DNA from: Polychytrium aggregatum
Taxonomy: Eukaryota > Chytridiomycota > Chytridiomycetes > Polychytriales
Length of the DNA stretch: 64,000 bases
Reading direction: 5' to 3'
Assembly: GCF_025602895.1 (NCBI RefSeq)
Contig: NW_026516233.1
Location: 372,001-436,000, forward strand
The first letter of the stretch is position 1, and every line of letters begins with the position of its first letter. The translations under genes were made by a program, and so were the position numbers. Below, piece after piece: positions 39,412 through 51,957 of this stretch. The notes beneath the pieces were generated by a model. It searched no databases, had not been told where the DNA came from, and worked only from the letters and a program-made list of their open reading frames with translations.

Positions 39412-42400
39412 TTAATTGTGGCCACCACCAGGCGTTTGAGGATGAAGACCAGGAGCCTGACTGTTATCACCAGGAGTCTGGTTGTTGTCACCAGGTGTTT
39501 GGTTGTTACCACCAGGTGTTTGGTTGTTACCACCAGGAGTCTGGTTGTTATCACCAGGTGTTTGGTTGTTATCACCAGGTGTCTGGTTGTTACCGCCAGG
39601 AGTCTGATTGTTACCACCAGGTGTTTGGTTGTTATCACCAGGAGTCTGGTTGTTACCACCAGGTGTTTGGTTGTTATCACCAGGAGTCTGATTGTTACCA
39701 CCAGGTGTTTGGTTGTTACCGCCAGGTGTTTGGTTGTTACCACCAGGAGTCTGATTGTTACCACCAGGTGTTTGGTTGTTATCACCAGGAGTCTGGTTGT
39801 TACCACCAGGAGTCTGATTGTTACCACCAGGTGTTTGGTTGTTATCACCAGGTGTTTGGTTGTTGCCGCCAGGTGTCTGGTTGTTATCACCAGGTGTTTG
39901 GTTGTTATCACCAGGTGTCTGGTTGTTACCACCAGGAGTCTGATTGTTACCACCAGGTGTTTGGTTGTTATCACCAGGTGTTTGGTTGTTGCCGCCAGGT
40001 GTCTGGTTGTTATCACCAGGTGTTTGGTTGTTATCACCAGGTGTCTGGTTGTTACCGCCAGGAGTCTGATTGTTACCACCAGGTGTTTGGTTGTTATCAC
40101 CAGGAGTCTGATTGTTACCACCAGGTGTTTGGTTGTTACCGCCAGGTGTTTGGTTGTTATCACCAGGAGTCTGATTGTTACCACCAGGTGTTTGGTTGTT
40201 ATCACCAGGAGTCTGGTTGTTACCACCAGGTGTTTGGTTGTTACCACCAGGAGTCTGATTGTTACCACCAGGTGTTTGGTTGTTATCACCAGGTGTTTGG
40301 TTGTTACCACCAGGTGTTTGGTTGTTATCACCAGGAGTCTGGTTGTTACCACCAGGTGTTTGGTTGTTACCGCCAGGTGTTTGGTTGTTATCACCAGGAG
40401 TCTGATTGTTACCACCAGGTGTTTGGTTGTTATCACCAGGAGTCTGATTGTTACCACCAGGTGTTTGGTTGTTATCACCAGGTGTTTGGTTGTTGCCGCC
40501 AGGTGTTTGGTTGTTACCACCAGGAGTCTGGTTGTTATCACCAGGTGTTTGGTTGTTATCACCAGGTGTCTGGTTGTTACCGCCAGGAGTCTGATTGTTA
40601 CCACCAGGTGTTTGGTTGTTATCACCAGGTGTCTGGTTGTTACCGCCAGGAGTCTGATTGTTACCACCAGGAGTCTGATTGTTATCACCAGGTGTTTGGT
40701 TGTTATCACCAGGAGTCTGGTTGTTACCACCAGGAGTCTGATTGTTACCACCAGGTGTTTGGTTGTTATCACCAGGTGTTTGGTTGTTACCGCCAGGTGT
40801 TTGGTTGTTACCACCAGGAGTCTGATTGTTACCACCAGGTGTTTGGTTGTTATCACCAGGAGTCTGGTTGTTACCACCAGGAGTCTGATTGTTACCACCA
40901 GGTGTTTGGTTGTTATCACCAGGTGTTTGGTTGTTGCCGCCAGGTGTCTGGTTGTTATCACCAGGTGTTTGGTTGTTATCACCAGGTGTTTGGTTGTTAC
41001 CGCCAGGTGTTTGGTTGTTGCCGCCAGGAGTCTGATTGTTACCACCAGGTGTTTGGTTGTTATCACCAGGAGTCTGGTTGTTACCACCAGGAGTCTGATT
41101 GTTACCACCAGGTGTTTGGTTGTTATCACCAGGTGTTTGGTTGTTGCCGCCAGGTGTCTGGTTGTTATCACCAGGTGTTTGGTTGTTATCACCAGGTGTC
41201 TGGTTGTTGCCGCCAGGTGTTTGGTTGTTACCACCAGGAGTCTGGTTGTTATCACCAGGTGTTTGGTTGTTATCACCAGGTGTCTGATTGTTACCACCAG
41301 GTGTTTGGTTGTTACCGCCAGGAGTCTGATTGTTACCACCAGGTGTTTGGTTGTTATCACCAGGTGTTTGGTTGTTATCACCAGGTGTTTGGTTGTTACC
41401 ACCAGGTGTTTGGTTGTTATCACCAGGAGTCTGGTTGTTACCACCAGGTGTTTGGTTGTTACCGCCAGGTGTTTGGTTGTTATCACCAGGAGTCTGATTG
41501 TTACCACCAGGTGTTTGGTTGTTATCACCAGGAGTCTGATTGTTACCACCAGGTGTTTGGTTGTTATCACCAGGTGTTTGGTTGTTACCGCCAGGTGTTT
41601 GGTTGTTGCCGCCAGGTGTTTGGTTGTTATCACCAGGTGTTTGGTTGTTACCGCCAGGTGTTTGGTTGTTACCACCAGGAGTCTGATTGTTACCACCAGG
41701 TGTTTGGTTGTTATCACCAGGAGTCTGGTTGTTACCACCAGGAGTCTGATTGTTACCACCAGGTGTTTGGTTGTTATCACCAGGTGTTTGGTTGTTGCCG
41801 CCAGGTGTCTGGTTGTTATCACCAGGTGTTTGGTTGTTATCACCAGGTGTTTGGTTGTTACCACCAGGTGTTTGGTTGTTATCACCAGGAGTCTGATTGT
41901 TACCACCAGGTGTTTGGTTGTTATCACCAGGAGTCTGATTGTTACCACCAGGTGTTTGGTTGTTATCACCAGGTGTTTGGTTGTTACCGCCAGGTGTTTG
42001 GTTGTTGCCGCCAGGTGTTTGGTTGTTATCACCAGGTGTTTGGTTGTTACCGCCAGGTGTTTGGTTGTTACCACCAGGAGTCTGATTGTTACCACCAGGT
42101 GTTTGGTTGTTATCACCAGGAGTCTGGTTGTTACCACCAGGAGTCTGATTGTTACCACCAGGTGTTTGGTTGTTATCACCAGGTGTTTGGTTGTTGCCGC
42201 CAGGTGTCTGGTTGTTATCACCAGGTGTTTGGTTGTTATCACCAGGTGTCTGGTTGTTACCGCCAGGAGTCTGATTGTTACCACCAGGTGTTTGGTTGTT
42301 ATCACCAGGAGTCTGATTGTTACCACCAGGTGTTTGGTTGTTACCGCCAGGTGTTTGGTTGTTATCACCAGGAGTCTGATTGTTACCACCAGGTGTTTGG

Positions 42401-45400
42401 TTGTTATCACCAGGAGTCTGATTGTTACCACCAGGTGTTTGGTTGTTATCACCAGGAGTCTGATTGTTACCACCAGGTGTTTGGTTGTTATCACCAGGTG
42501 TTTGGTTGTTGCCGCCAGGAGTCTGGTTGTTATCACCAGGTGTTTGGTTGTTATCACCAGGTGTCTGATTGTTACCACCAGGAGTCTGATTGTTACCACC
42601 AGGTGTTTGGTTGTTATCACCAGGAGTCTGGTTGTTACCACCAGGTGTTTGGTTGTTATCACCAGGTGTCTGGTTGTTACCACCAGGAGTCTGATTGTTA
42701 CCACCAGGTGTTTGGTTGTTATCACCAGGTGTTTGGTTGTTGCCGCCAGGTGTCTGGTTGTTATCACCAGGTGTTTGGTTGTTATCACCAGGTGTCTGGT
42801 TGTTACCGCCAGGAGTCTGATTGTTACCACCAGGTGTTTGGTTGTTATCACCAGGTGTTTGGTTGTTGCCGCCAGGAGTCTGATTGTTACCACCAGGTGT
42901 TTGGTTGTTATCACCAGGTGTTTGGTTGTTACCGCCGGGTGTTTGGTTGTTATCACCAGGAGTCTGATTGTTATCACCAGGTGTTTGGTTGTTATCACCA
43001 GGAGTCTGATTGTTACCACCAGGTGTTTGGTTGTTACCGCCAGGTGTTTGGTTGTTATCACCAGGAGTCTGGTTGTTACCACCAGGAGTCTGATTGTTAC
43101 CACCAAGTGTTTGGTTGTTATCACCAGGTGTTTGGTTGTTGCCGCCAGGTGTCTGGTTGTTATCACCAGGTGTTTGGTTGTTATCACCAGGTGTCTGGTT
43201 GTTACCGCCAGGAGTCTGATTGTTACCACCAGGTGTTTGGTTGTTATCACCAGGAGTCTGATTGTTACCACCAGGTGTTTGGTTGTTACCGCCAGGTGTT
43301 TGGTTGTTATCACCAGGAGTCTGATTGTTACCACCAGGTGTTTGGTTGTTATCACCAGGAGTCTGGTTGTTACCACCAGGTGTTTGGTTGTTACCACCAG
43401 GAGTCTGATTGTTACCACCAGGTGTTTGGTTGTTATCACCAGGTGTTTGGTTGTTACCACCAGGTGTTTGGTTGTTATCACCAGGAGTCTGGTTGTTACC
43501 ACCAGGTGTTTGGTTGTTACCGCCAGGTGTTTGGTTGTTATCACCAGGAGTCTGATTGTTACCACCAGGTGTTTGGTTGTTATCACCAGGAGTCTGGTTG
43601 TTACCACCAGGTGTTTGGTTGTTATCACCAGGAGTCTGATTGTTATCACCAGGTGTTTGGTTGTTATCACCAGGTGTTTGGTTGTTACCGCCAGGTGTTT
43701 GGTTGTTACCACCAGGAGTCTGGTTGTTATCACCAGGTGTTTGGTTGTTATCACCAGGTGTCTGGTTGTTACCGCCAGGAGTCTGATTGTTACCACCAGG
43801 TGTTTGGTTGTTATCACCAGGAGTCTGGTTGTTACCGCCAGGAGTCTGATTGTTACCACCAGGTGTTTGGTTGTTATCACCAGGAGTCTGATTGTTACCA
43901 CCAGGTGTTTGGTTGTTACCGCCAGGTGTTTGGTTGTTACCACCAGGAGTCTGATTGTTACCACCAGGTGTTTGGTTGTTATCACCAGGAGTCTGATTGT
44001 TACCACCAGGTGTTTGGTTGTTATCACCAGGAGTCTGATTGTTACCACCAGGTGTTTGGTTGTTATCACCAGGTGTTTGGTTGTTGCCGCCAGGAGTCTG
44101 GTTGTTATCACCAGGTGTTTGGTTGTTATCACCAGGTGTCTGATTGTTACCACCAGGAGTCTGATTGTTACCACCAGGTGTTTGGTTGTTATCACCAGGA
44201 GTCTGGTTGTTACCACCAGGAGTCTGATTGTTACCACCAGGTGTTTGGTTGTTATCACCAGGAGTCTGGTTGTTACCACCAGGTGTTTGGTTGTTATCAC
44301 CAGGTGTCTGGTTGTTACCACCAGGAGTCTGATTGTTACCACCAGGTGTTTGGTTGTTATCACCAGGTGTTTGGTTGTTGCCGCCAGGTGTCTGGTTGTT
44401 ATCACCAGGTGTTTGGTTGTTATCACCAGGTGTCTGGTTGTTACCGCCAGGAGTCTGATTGTTACCACCAGGTGTTTGGTTGTTATCACCAGGTGTTTGG
44501 TTGTTGCCGCCAGGAGTCTGATTGTTACCACCAGGTGTTTGGTTGTTATCACCAGGTGTTTGGTTGTTACCGCCGGGTGTTTGGTTGTTATCACCAGGAG
44601 TCTGATTGTTATCACCAGGTGTTTGGTTGTTATCACCAGGTGTTTGGTTGTTACCACCAGGAGTCTGATTGTTACCACCAGGTGTTTGGTTGTTATCACC
44701 AGGAGTCTGGTTGTTACCACCAGGAGTCTGATTGTTACCACCAGGTGTTTGGTTGTTATCACCAGGTGTTTGGTTGTTATCACCAGGAGTCTGGTTGTTA
44801 CCGCCAGGAGTCTGATTGTTACCACCAGGTGTTTGGTTGTTATCACCAGGAGTCTGATTGTTACCACCAGGTGTTTGGTTGTTACCGCCAGGTGTTTGGT
44901 TGTTATCACCAGGAGTCTGGTTGTTACCACCAGGAGTCTGATTGTTACCACCAGGTGTTTGGTTGTTATCACCAGGTGTTTGGTTGTTGCCGCCAGGTGT
45001 CTGGTTGTTATCACCAGGTGTTTGGTTGTTATCACCAGGTGTCTGGTTGTTACCGCCAGGAGTCTGATTGTTACCACCAGGTGTTTGGTTGTTATCACCA
45101 GGAGTCTGATTGTTACCACCAGGTGTTTGGTTGTTACCGCCAGGTGTTTGGTTGTTATCACCAGGAGTCTGATTGTTACCACCAGGTGTTTGGTTGTTAT
45201 CACCAGGAGTCTGGTTGTTACCACCAGGTGTTTGGTTGTTACCACCAGGAGTCTGATTGTTACCACCAGGTGTTTGGTTGTTATCACCAGGTGTTTGGTT
45301 GTTACCACCAGGTGTTTGGTTGTTATCACCAGGAGTCTGGTTGTTACCACCAGGTGTTTGGTTGTTACCGCCAGGTGTTTGGTTGTTATCACCAGGAGTC

Positions 45401-47374
45401 TGATTGTTACCACCAGGTGTTTGGTTGTTATCACCAGGAGTCTGATTGTTACCACCAGGTGTTTGGTTGTTACCGCCAGGTGTTTGGTTGTTATCACCAG
45501 GAGTCTGATTGTTATCACCAGGTGTTTGGTTGTTATCACCAGGTGTTTGGTTGTTACCGCCAGGTGTTTGGTTGTTACCACCAGGAGTCTGGTTGTTATC
45601 ACCAGGTGTTTGGTTGTTATCACCAGGTGTCTGGTTGTTACCGCCAGGAGTCTGATTGTTACCACCAGGAGTCTGATTGTTATCACCAGGTGTTTGGTTG
45701 TTATCACCAGGTGTCTGATTGTTACCACCAGGTGTTTGGTTGTTACCGCCAGGAGTCTGATTGTTACCACCAGGTGTTTGGTTGTTACCGCCAGGTGTTT
45801 GGTTGTTATCACCAGGAGTCTGATTGTTACCACCAGGTGTTTGGTTGTTATCACCAGGTGTTTGGTTGTTGCCGCCAGGTGTCTGGTTGTTATCACCAGG
45901 TGTTTGGTTGTTATCACCAGGTGTTTGGTTGTTATCACCAGGAGTCTGATTGTTACCACCAGGTGTTTGGTTGTTATCACCAGGAGTCTGATTGTTACCA
46001 CCAGGTGTTTGGTTGTTACCGCCAGGTGTTTGGTTGTTATCACCAGGAGTCTGATTGTTACCACCAGGTGTTTGGTTGTTATCACCAGGAGTCTGGTTGT
46101 TACCACCAGGTGTTTGGTTGTTACCACCAGGAGTCTGATTGTTACCACCAGGTGTTTGGTTGTTACCGCCAGGTGTTTGGTTGTTACCGCCAGGTGTTTG
46201 GTTGTTGCCGCCAGGAGTCTGAGTTTGGGTATTAGCTGCAGGCTGCGAAGCACTTGTTCCCGTTGAGGAAATTGTATTTGCAACGGTTGATTGTGTGGTG
46301 CTTCCTTCCGTCCCGATCGTTGTTCCCGTAATTACTGCCTGTGTTGTGCCTGTTACTGTGGTTGTTACTGATCCCTGTATAGTTGTCTGTGTTCCGGATC
46401 CAACTCCACTGCCAGCTGCGCTTGTGGTTGTTGTCTGTGTGATTGCAGAGCTCGTTGGGGCAGTTGTGCTCCCCGATGCTGTCTGAGTTGTGCCTGTTCC
46501 TGACGTTGAGGCTACCGTGGACAGTCCGATATCACCTGTGGTTGTCGTGCTGGACGTGGTCGTGGTCGACGTGGTTCCTGTGGACGAAGTTCCTGCCACA
46601 ATCGTTGAGCTTATTCCTGCCTCTAATCCTATTGTCGTAGTTGATGTCGCTGTTCCAGGCTCGACAGTCGTCGTCGAAGATGTTGTTCCAGGTGTCGTGG
46701 ATGTTGTCGCTCCAATCGTGGTGGTCGTGACCGGTTCAATAGTCGTCGTACTAGATGGTATAATAGTGGTTGCCGTCGTGGCTGGTATAATAGCGGTCGT
46801 CGTCGTTGCAGTTGCAACCCAGGTGCTCGAAAATGCATTGCCGATATCCGTGCTTGAGGAGGTTCCCGATATGTAAAAATTTCCTTTCGAGCCTTGGCCG
46901 TCAGTCGTCGTCGTTCCTCCAGACGCTGCAACTGTTCTGGTAACCGAACTGGCTACGGAAGTTCCCCAAGTTGCTGTACTTGTGCTCATAGAAGAGGACC
47001 CGTCCTTTGTTCCAGTTGCTGTGGCTAAAGTAGTTGTACGGGTATCGCCTCCGTTGGCCAAGGCGGTGGCAGTCGGCTTGATACCTGTGGCTCTTGAGAT
47101 CGGAGCGCACTTGAATACGCGGGTACTTCTCTGAATTGGTGTAGAAGCAGACACGGCATTCCCTGACAACCATCACCGGGTCAGTCCCACGTTCGGCCTC
47201 CCCTCCCTCCGCAAGAGTATTTTTACAAGCACCAATACGCAGCCATATATCGATCATGCTCTTTCCTTGAGCGCAAGTCTCACCATGATTCTCGTCATAA
47301 TTGGGCTCGGGTATATAGGCCGCACGAACAAGCGAAGCGGCCAAGAGCGGAGCGGCGATATAGAGTAACTTCAT
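39412..47374 (-). CDS. Giant secreted Thr/Ser-rich protein with about 320 NNQTPG(G/D) heptad repeats
   Basis: The ATG at 47374 opens a signal peptide (MKLLYIAAPLLAASLVRA) and a short Cys-containing domain. That frame stops at 46901. A second frame, open from about 47174 down to the stop at 39412, has no ATG at its start and reads a mucin-like Thr/Ser stalk and then the repeats. The two must be joined by an intron, or a frameshift, between 47174 and 46902; I could not fix the splice sites. The repeat region is an array of a 7-residue unit NNQTPGG or NNQTPGD, ending HPQTPGGGHN with no TM or GPI-type tail. Total is about 2,600 residues. Each unit holds an NQT sequon (followed by Pro, which lowers N-glycosylation) and a Thr for O-glycosylation. 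Probably an extracellular or wall coat or adhesin; function inferred. Confidence 0.75.
39438..46221. repeat. 6.8-kb array of a 21-bp coding minisatellite with higher-order structure
   Basis: About 323 tandem 21-base units, differing mainly at four positions: ggtgtttgg or ggagtctg(g/a) plus ttgtta(c/t)c(a/g)cc or ttgttgccgcc. Because the unit is a multiple of three without stops, four of six frames stay open for more than 6.8 kb. Only the minus frame reading NNQTPG(G/D) connects to a signal peptide. Blocks of many units recur in the same order, as near 39970, 43120 and 44980. Confidence 0.97.
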
Positions 47375-49104
47375 TGATTATATCCTTCGGGTCGTTATTT
47401 GATGTGATTATTGACTCGTCGTCTTTACCTGGCAGTTGGAAGCGCACGCAACAGTGGCAAATTGGAGCCTGTTTCGTTCGCCAGTTCTTTACCAAACCGG
47501 TGAAGGTCTATCCCTCGATGGAAAGTACTCCCGCATATATACCTCTCGTCCTTTCCTCCAGCCTTAATCCACGCCTGGACTTGGCAGCAATGCCATTGTA
47601 CTGGATGAAGTGCCTTGATCAGAACCTTCTGATTCGAAGTCCCAGCCTGGACAGAAACCTTGATTGGCTATCCAACAATGCCGACTGCGACCACACAGCG
47701 ACATCGATTGTCTCGAGCGACCCTCTTTCGTCATCGAAGCTGCAGCACGACAATAGCGTCAAAGACAAGTAAAACTCTCACTGCTGTCAGCGCCGGAACT
47801 CGATGCCTGCGTGTTCCACTGTCCGAACAGTTATGGCTAGCTGATGACCTGACAGCCCACCTCGCCGTGGACATCCAAGGGGTGACAATCGAGAGAGGAG
47901 AGGAATCAGAAAGCGGGGAGAAAGAGCATTTCTCCCTTTCTCTGGGATCCTTCCTGGTCCGAACCTTCCCGTATTGTCTGGAACAACAAAGCCACTCCAG
48001 CCTTCCGAATCATTGTTTTGGGTACTGGAAAGGAGCTCGCGAGATGGAAATGCGCCGCAAAGTCGCCGATTGATATTCCCTTCCCCCTCCCAGGCGGGCT
48101 TTGCGGCTCTGTCGAATCAGCCGAGACGAGCACCGGGTTGTTGCTCTTGGGAGCGTTTTCGGGCAATCGACCAGGTTTGTGTTTGGGCCCCGAGCTTTGG
48201 ATGTTGGAGTTGAGGGGTAGGAACAAGCCCGGCGCACAGGTGGGCGATCAATTCACCTTGGATTAGTTCCAAAGGCGGACCTGACGTTTCAGCATCATTT
48301 GGCCATCGCGGCTCCCAGGACCGTTTCGCTGCCTATTTTGCGGCAACTCCGCGCCTTCGGGTTGTGTGGTGCTGTCTACAAGTCCCGATGCATCAGACAC
48401 GAACTGGCCTTTTGTATCCATGGTAAAAACACCCTCACCCAAATCGTGCCCACCTTCTCTCACTCTCATCGTCGGCGCCGGCTCTACCGGTTTTCTCGGC
48501 TCGGCTCGCTGCTCGAGGCTCTGCTTTCTGACCAGGGCTGTATTCAGAATATGGGACACGTTTCTCCTGAACATTCACCGCCATCGACAGGTTTAGGCCA
48601 TCAAGGAAGGGTGGGAAGAGGCGATGGGGGGGGGAGTTTGCACAGTACGAGTCGCGCTGACAGACAGCTTCATGTCACCGAGATGCGGGACAGAGGACGC
48701 AGACGGATTGATGCGAAAGGAGAGCGAGCGGCGTGATAGAAGCGATGGCGGATGATTAGGGGTGGTGGCCGGGGGGTCGCGGTAATGGCAGAGGTGGTGA
48801 TGGAGGGGAGAGGAGACGAACGCCGGCGACAATACCTATGAACACGATGAGTGGGAGGGAGCGGGAGAGAGAAGGAGACGGGAGAGTAGGTACCCCGCAT
48901 TTGTTTCAATGCTGACTCTGCAGGCTGAGGGGCAAGGTCGGCTGGCCTGTTCATGCTTGCTGGATGGGTGGACTCGCTGGGGTCGGGAGAGGGAGGGGGA
49001 TGTCATAAAGCGCTGGCCATAGCGCGTGGATGGAGAAGCTGACTATATGGACTCGAGGCTGCCGAGCACCTGCGACCGACCAGAGTTTGGGCAACGTGAC
49101 GCCT
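47375..49104. other. Large intergenic region upstream of the giant gene
   Basis: About 1.7 kb between the start of the giant repeat gene and the 3' end of the m-AAA protease gene. It should carry the giant gene's promoter. Only one weak coding candidate (48263-48574, minus) is listed. G runs occur near 48627 and 48770. Nothing else is recognised. Confidence 0.45.
48263..48574 (-). CDS. Possible small protein (weak candidate)
   Basis: A 103-residue frame starting MFRRNVSHILNTALVRKQ, which looks like a basic amphipathic mitochondrial targeting sequence. The remainder is polar and unrecognised (GEGVFTMDTKGQFVSDASG). No splice or homology support; it could be chance or one exon of a longer gene. 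Confidence 0.2.
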   Translation of the reverse strand: MFRRNVSHILNTALVRKQSLEQRAEPRKPVEPAPTMRVREGGHDLGEGVFTMDTKGQFVSDASGLVDSTTQPEGAELPQNRQRNGPGSRDGQMMLKRQVRLWN

Positions 49105-51957
49105 CTACTTGGTCTCGGGGTTGGGCTTGCCTTCTTCTTCCAGCTTACGATTCAGCTTGTCCTCGGGGAGACCCAGATACTCGACGTAGGCGCCAGGCTC
49201 GGGCCATTGTCTGCAATCACAGCCAAAGGGATGAGTTGGTTGCGCGATTCAGGGAGCGGGAAGCGATCAAAGGATTCAGCTTCCCGAAGCCAACAACACA
49301 CATCACATCAACGTACATCACATCAACGCACATCAAACATGTACCGGCCAAGCACTCAGCTACGCCTCAAGTCAAGCAATGCCTACCTCTGTCCGAGCAG
49401 AGCAATCATGTCCTCGCGACTAATGACTTCCTTCTTCAGCAGCAGCTGGGCCACCTTGGACACATCCTCCTTCTTCTCGGTCAGCAGGTTCAAGGTGCGA
49501 TCGTACGCCTCCTGGATGCGTCGCCGGACTTCCGCGTCCATGATACGGGCCGTGTCCTCGCCAAAGGGCTTCTGGAAGGCGCCCTCCTCGACGTCGTACG
49601 AGATGTTGCCGAGGGCCTCGCTCATACCAAACTTGGAGACCTGCGAGTAGGCCATGCTGGTGACCTTCTTGAGATCGTCCTGGGCGCCAGTGGTGATGGA
49701 TTGGAAAAAGATTTGCTCCGCGACACGGCCGCCCAGGGCCATGCACATCATGTCGTTGATCTTCTCGGTCGAGTGCAGGTTGTCTTCCTTGGGCAGGTAC
49801 TGCGCGTAGCCGAGGGCACCCAGGCCGCGCGGGATGATCGAGACCTTGAGCAGCGGGTTGGCGTGCTCCAGGTACCATCCGGCCACGGCGTGACCGGCCT
49901 CGTGGTGGGCGACGATCTTCTTCTCCTCGGGCGAGAGGACCTTGGTCTTCTTTTCGAGGCCGCCAATGACACGCTCGATGGCGAGCTCAAAGTGTTTCTC
50001 GGTGACGGTGTCGGCGAGCTGGCGGGCGGCAATCAGGGCAGCTTCGTTGCAGACGTTGGCGACGTCAGCACCCGAGAAGCCTGGGGTCAGTGCGGCCAGC
50101 TTGCGCGAGAGGTTGTCGATGTTTTCGGTGGTCTTGATGGGCTTCAGATGGACCTTGAAGATCTCGACTCGGCCCTTGATGTCGGGGCGGTCGATCTGGA
50201 TGTGGCGATCAAAGCGGCCGGGACGCAGGAGCGCAGCGTCAAGAACATCGGGGCGGTTGGTGCCGGCGAGGACAATGATGTGCTCCGTGGCATTGAAGCC
50301 GTCCATCTCGACGAGCAGTTGGTTGAGGGTGCTCTCGCGCTCGTCGTTTCCACCAGAGAAGCCGCCCTTGCCGCGGGCCTTGCCGATGGCATCGATTTCG
50401 TCAATGAAGACGATCGAGGGGGCGTGCTTCTTGGCCTGTGCAAAGAGGTCGCGCACTCGCGACGAGCCCACGCCAACAAACATTTCCACAAACTCGGAAC
50501 CGGAGACGCTGAAGAAGGGCACGCCGGCCTCGCCAGCGGTGGCCTTGGCAAGCAGGGTCTTGCCCGTGCCGGGCGGACCAGAGAGAACGGCGCCCTTGGG
50601 GATCTTTGCACCAAGACGCTCGTACATCTCGGGGTCCTTCAGGAACTTGACAAACTCCATGATCTCCTCCTTGGCCTCGTCCATGCCGGCAACGTCCTTG
50701 AACTTGATCTTGATGTCCGTCTCCTGGTTGAACATCTTGGCTCGGGACTTTCCGATGCCAAAGATACCCTGCTGGCCGCCACTGCCGGCGCTAGCGCGGC
50801 GAGACATCCAGAAGAGACCGCCGATCAGGAAGAGCGTGGGGGCGAGGTTGAGGAGGAGGTTGGCGGTGGAGACTTCGTTGGTGTAGGAGACGGGAATGCG
50901 CTCGTGCTGGGGGATGTTGAGACGATCCTGGGCCTCCTCGAGGTTCTTTTCAAAGGTCTCGATGCTACCGATGGTGAAGTAGAAGTGCGAGGTGCCGGGC
51001 GGCGAGCCGTTGCGGGGGACCATAGGAGCATCGCCTCGCAGATAGACACGGACGATGGACTTGTTGACCACGAGGAGACGCTCGACAAAGCCCTTGTCGA
51101 GCATCTTGTTGCGGAACTCGTGCCAGGTGATATTGTGGGACTCGTTCACGGACGAATAGAGCTGCCACAGGATGAACAGCGCGGGCAGGCCATAGAGCAG
51201 GATGGTTTGGCTGTTGAGCTTGAGGTTGAAGACCTCGAATTCGTTTTCTTTCTTGGGCGGGGGTTTGGGGATCTTGCCTAGATGGGATATATGTGTGGGG
51301 TGGCGTCAGTGTCGGTGTCTTGGGGGGGGGGAACAGACTCATGCAACCGAAAGGGGTAACAGGGCGGGAAGCGGTGTGTGTCAACGAGTCCCGTTATATC
51401 CGACGCGATCAACGCGAGCCCTGCGGCTGACTGCGGTCGCAGCTTCTGCCGCCGCAACCGAAATCAACTCGGAAGATGCCAGATTTGAAATATGCGCAGG
51501 CGAGACAGGGCCGAGAGCGCTTCGCCCCGATGGATAACCCGCGATGAACACTCGTCGGACAGGATGCCCAGGGCCATCACTACTCACCCTTCCGTCCTTT
51601 GCCCTCGTTCTCCTCGCGAGACTCCTTCTCAGGCTCTTCCTCCTGCCGGGGCGGCTTCTCCTTATCGCCCTGGTCGTCGTTTTGGTGATCGGAATTGGAT
51701 TTGTTCTTGTTCTGAGGGTCCGAGGGAGGCTCGTTCGACGAAGGCTGGGTCGATCCCGGTTGGTTTGAGATCTTGGGATGGAAAAAGTTCTCAAATCCCT
51801 TCGGGGGCTTGTCCTGGTTGCTCAGGAGCAGCGAGCCGATGGAGGAGAAGGGCCGCTGGTAGATCAAATGCGACGGAGTCGAGGTGTTTGCAGCCAGCGA
51901 CTGGCGGGCCAAGAAGGCCAGGCGGGCACGGGCGCCGGGGACGAAGGATCGCAGCAT
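49105..51957 (-). CDS. AFG3: Mitochondrial m-AAA protease subunit (FtsH/AFG3 family, 3 exons)
   Basis: Exons 51957-51588, 51277-49387 and 49210-49105 sum to 2367 bases, 788 residues plus stop. Inner-membrane, ATP-driven zinc metalloprotease that faces the matrix and degrades or matures membrane proteins. The N-terminus is a mitochondrial presequence ([20 protein letters not shown]), followed by an acidic and basic linker. TM1 is near 150-166 ([17 protein letters not shown]) and TM2 near 262-280 ([18 protein letters not shown]), with the intermembrane domain between. AAA core: Walker A GPPGTGKT (357-364), Walker B IVFIDEID (about 413-420), arginine-finger region [17 protein letters not shown]. 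Protease site HEAGH (582-586). The C-terminal helix is Glu/Lys-rich. It could be AFG3/YTA10 or YTA12; I cannot separate them by eye. Divergent from the SH3 gene at 53133. Confidence 0.95.

Noticed and set aside
39438-46221. CRISPR array
   Set aside because: The repeats are directly tandem with no unique spacers, and lie in a eukaryotic coding sequence.
39394-46266. Val/Thr/Arg-rich and Cys/Tyr/His-rich plus-strand giant proteins
   Set aside because: Both are by-products of a stop-free 21-bp unit. Neither connects to a signal peptide or non-repeat domain of coding character.
49026-51281. 751-codon plus-strand frame
   Set aside because: Exact antisense shadow of the m-AAA protease gene, which has all catalytic motifs on the minus strand.
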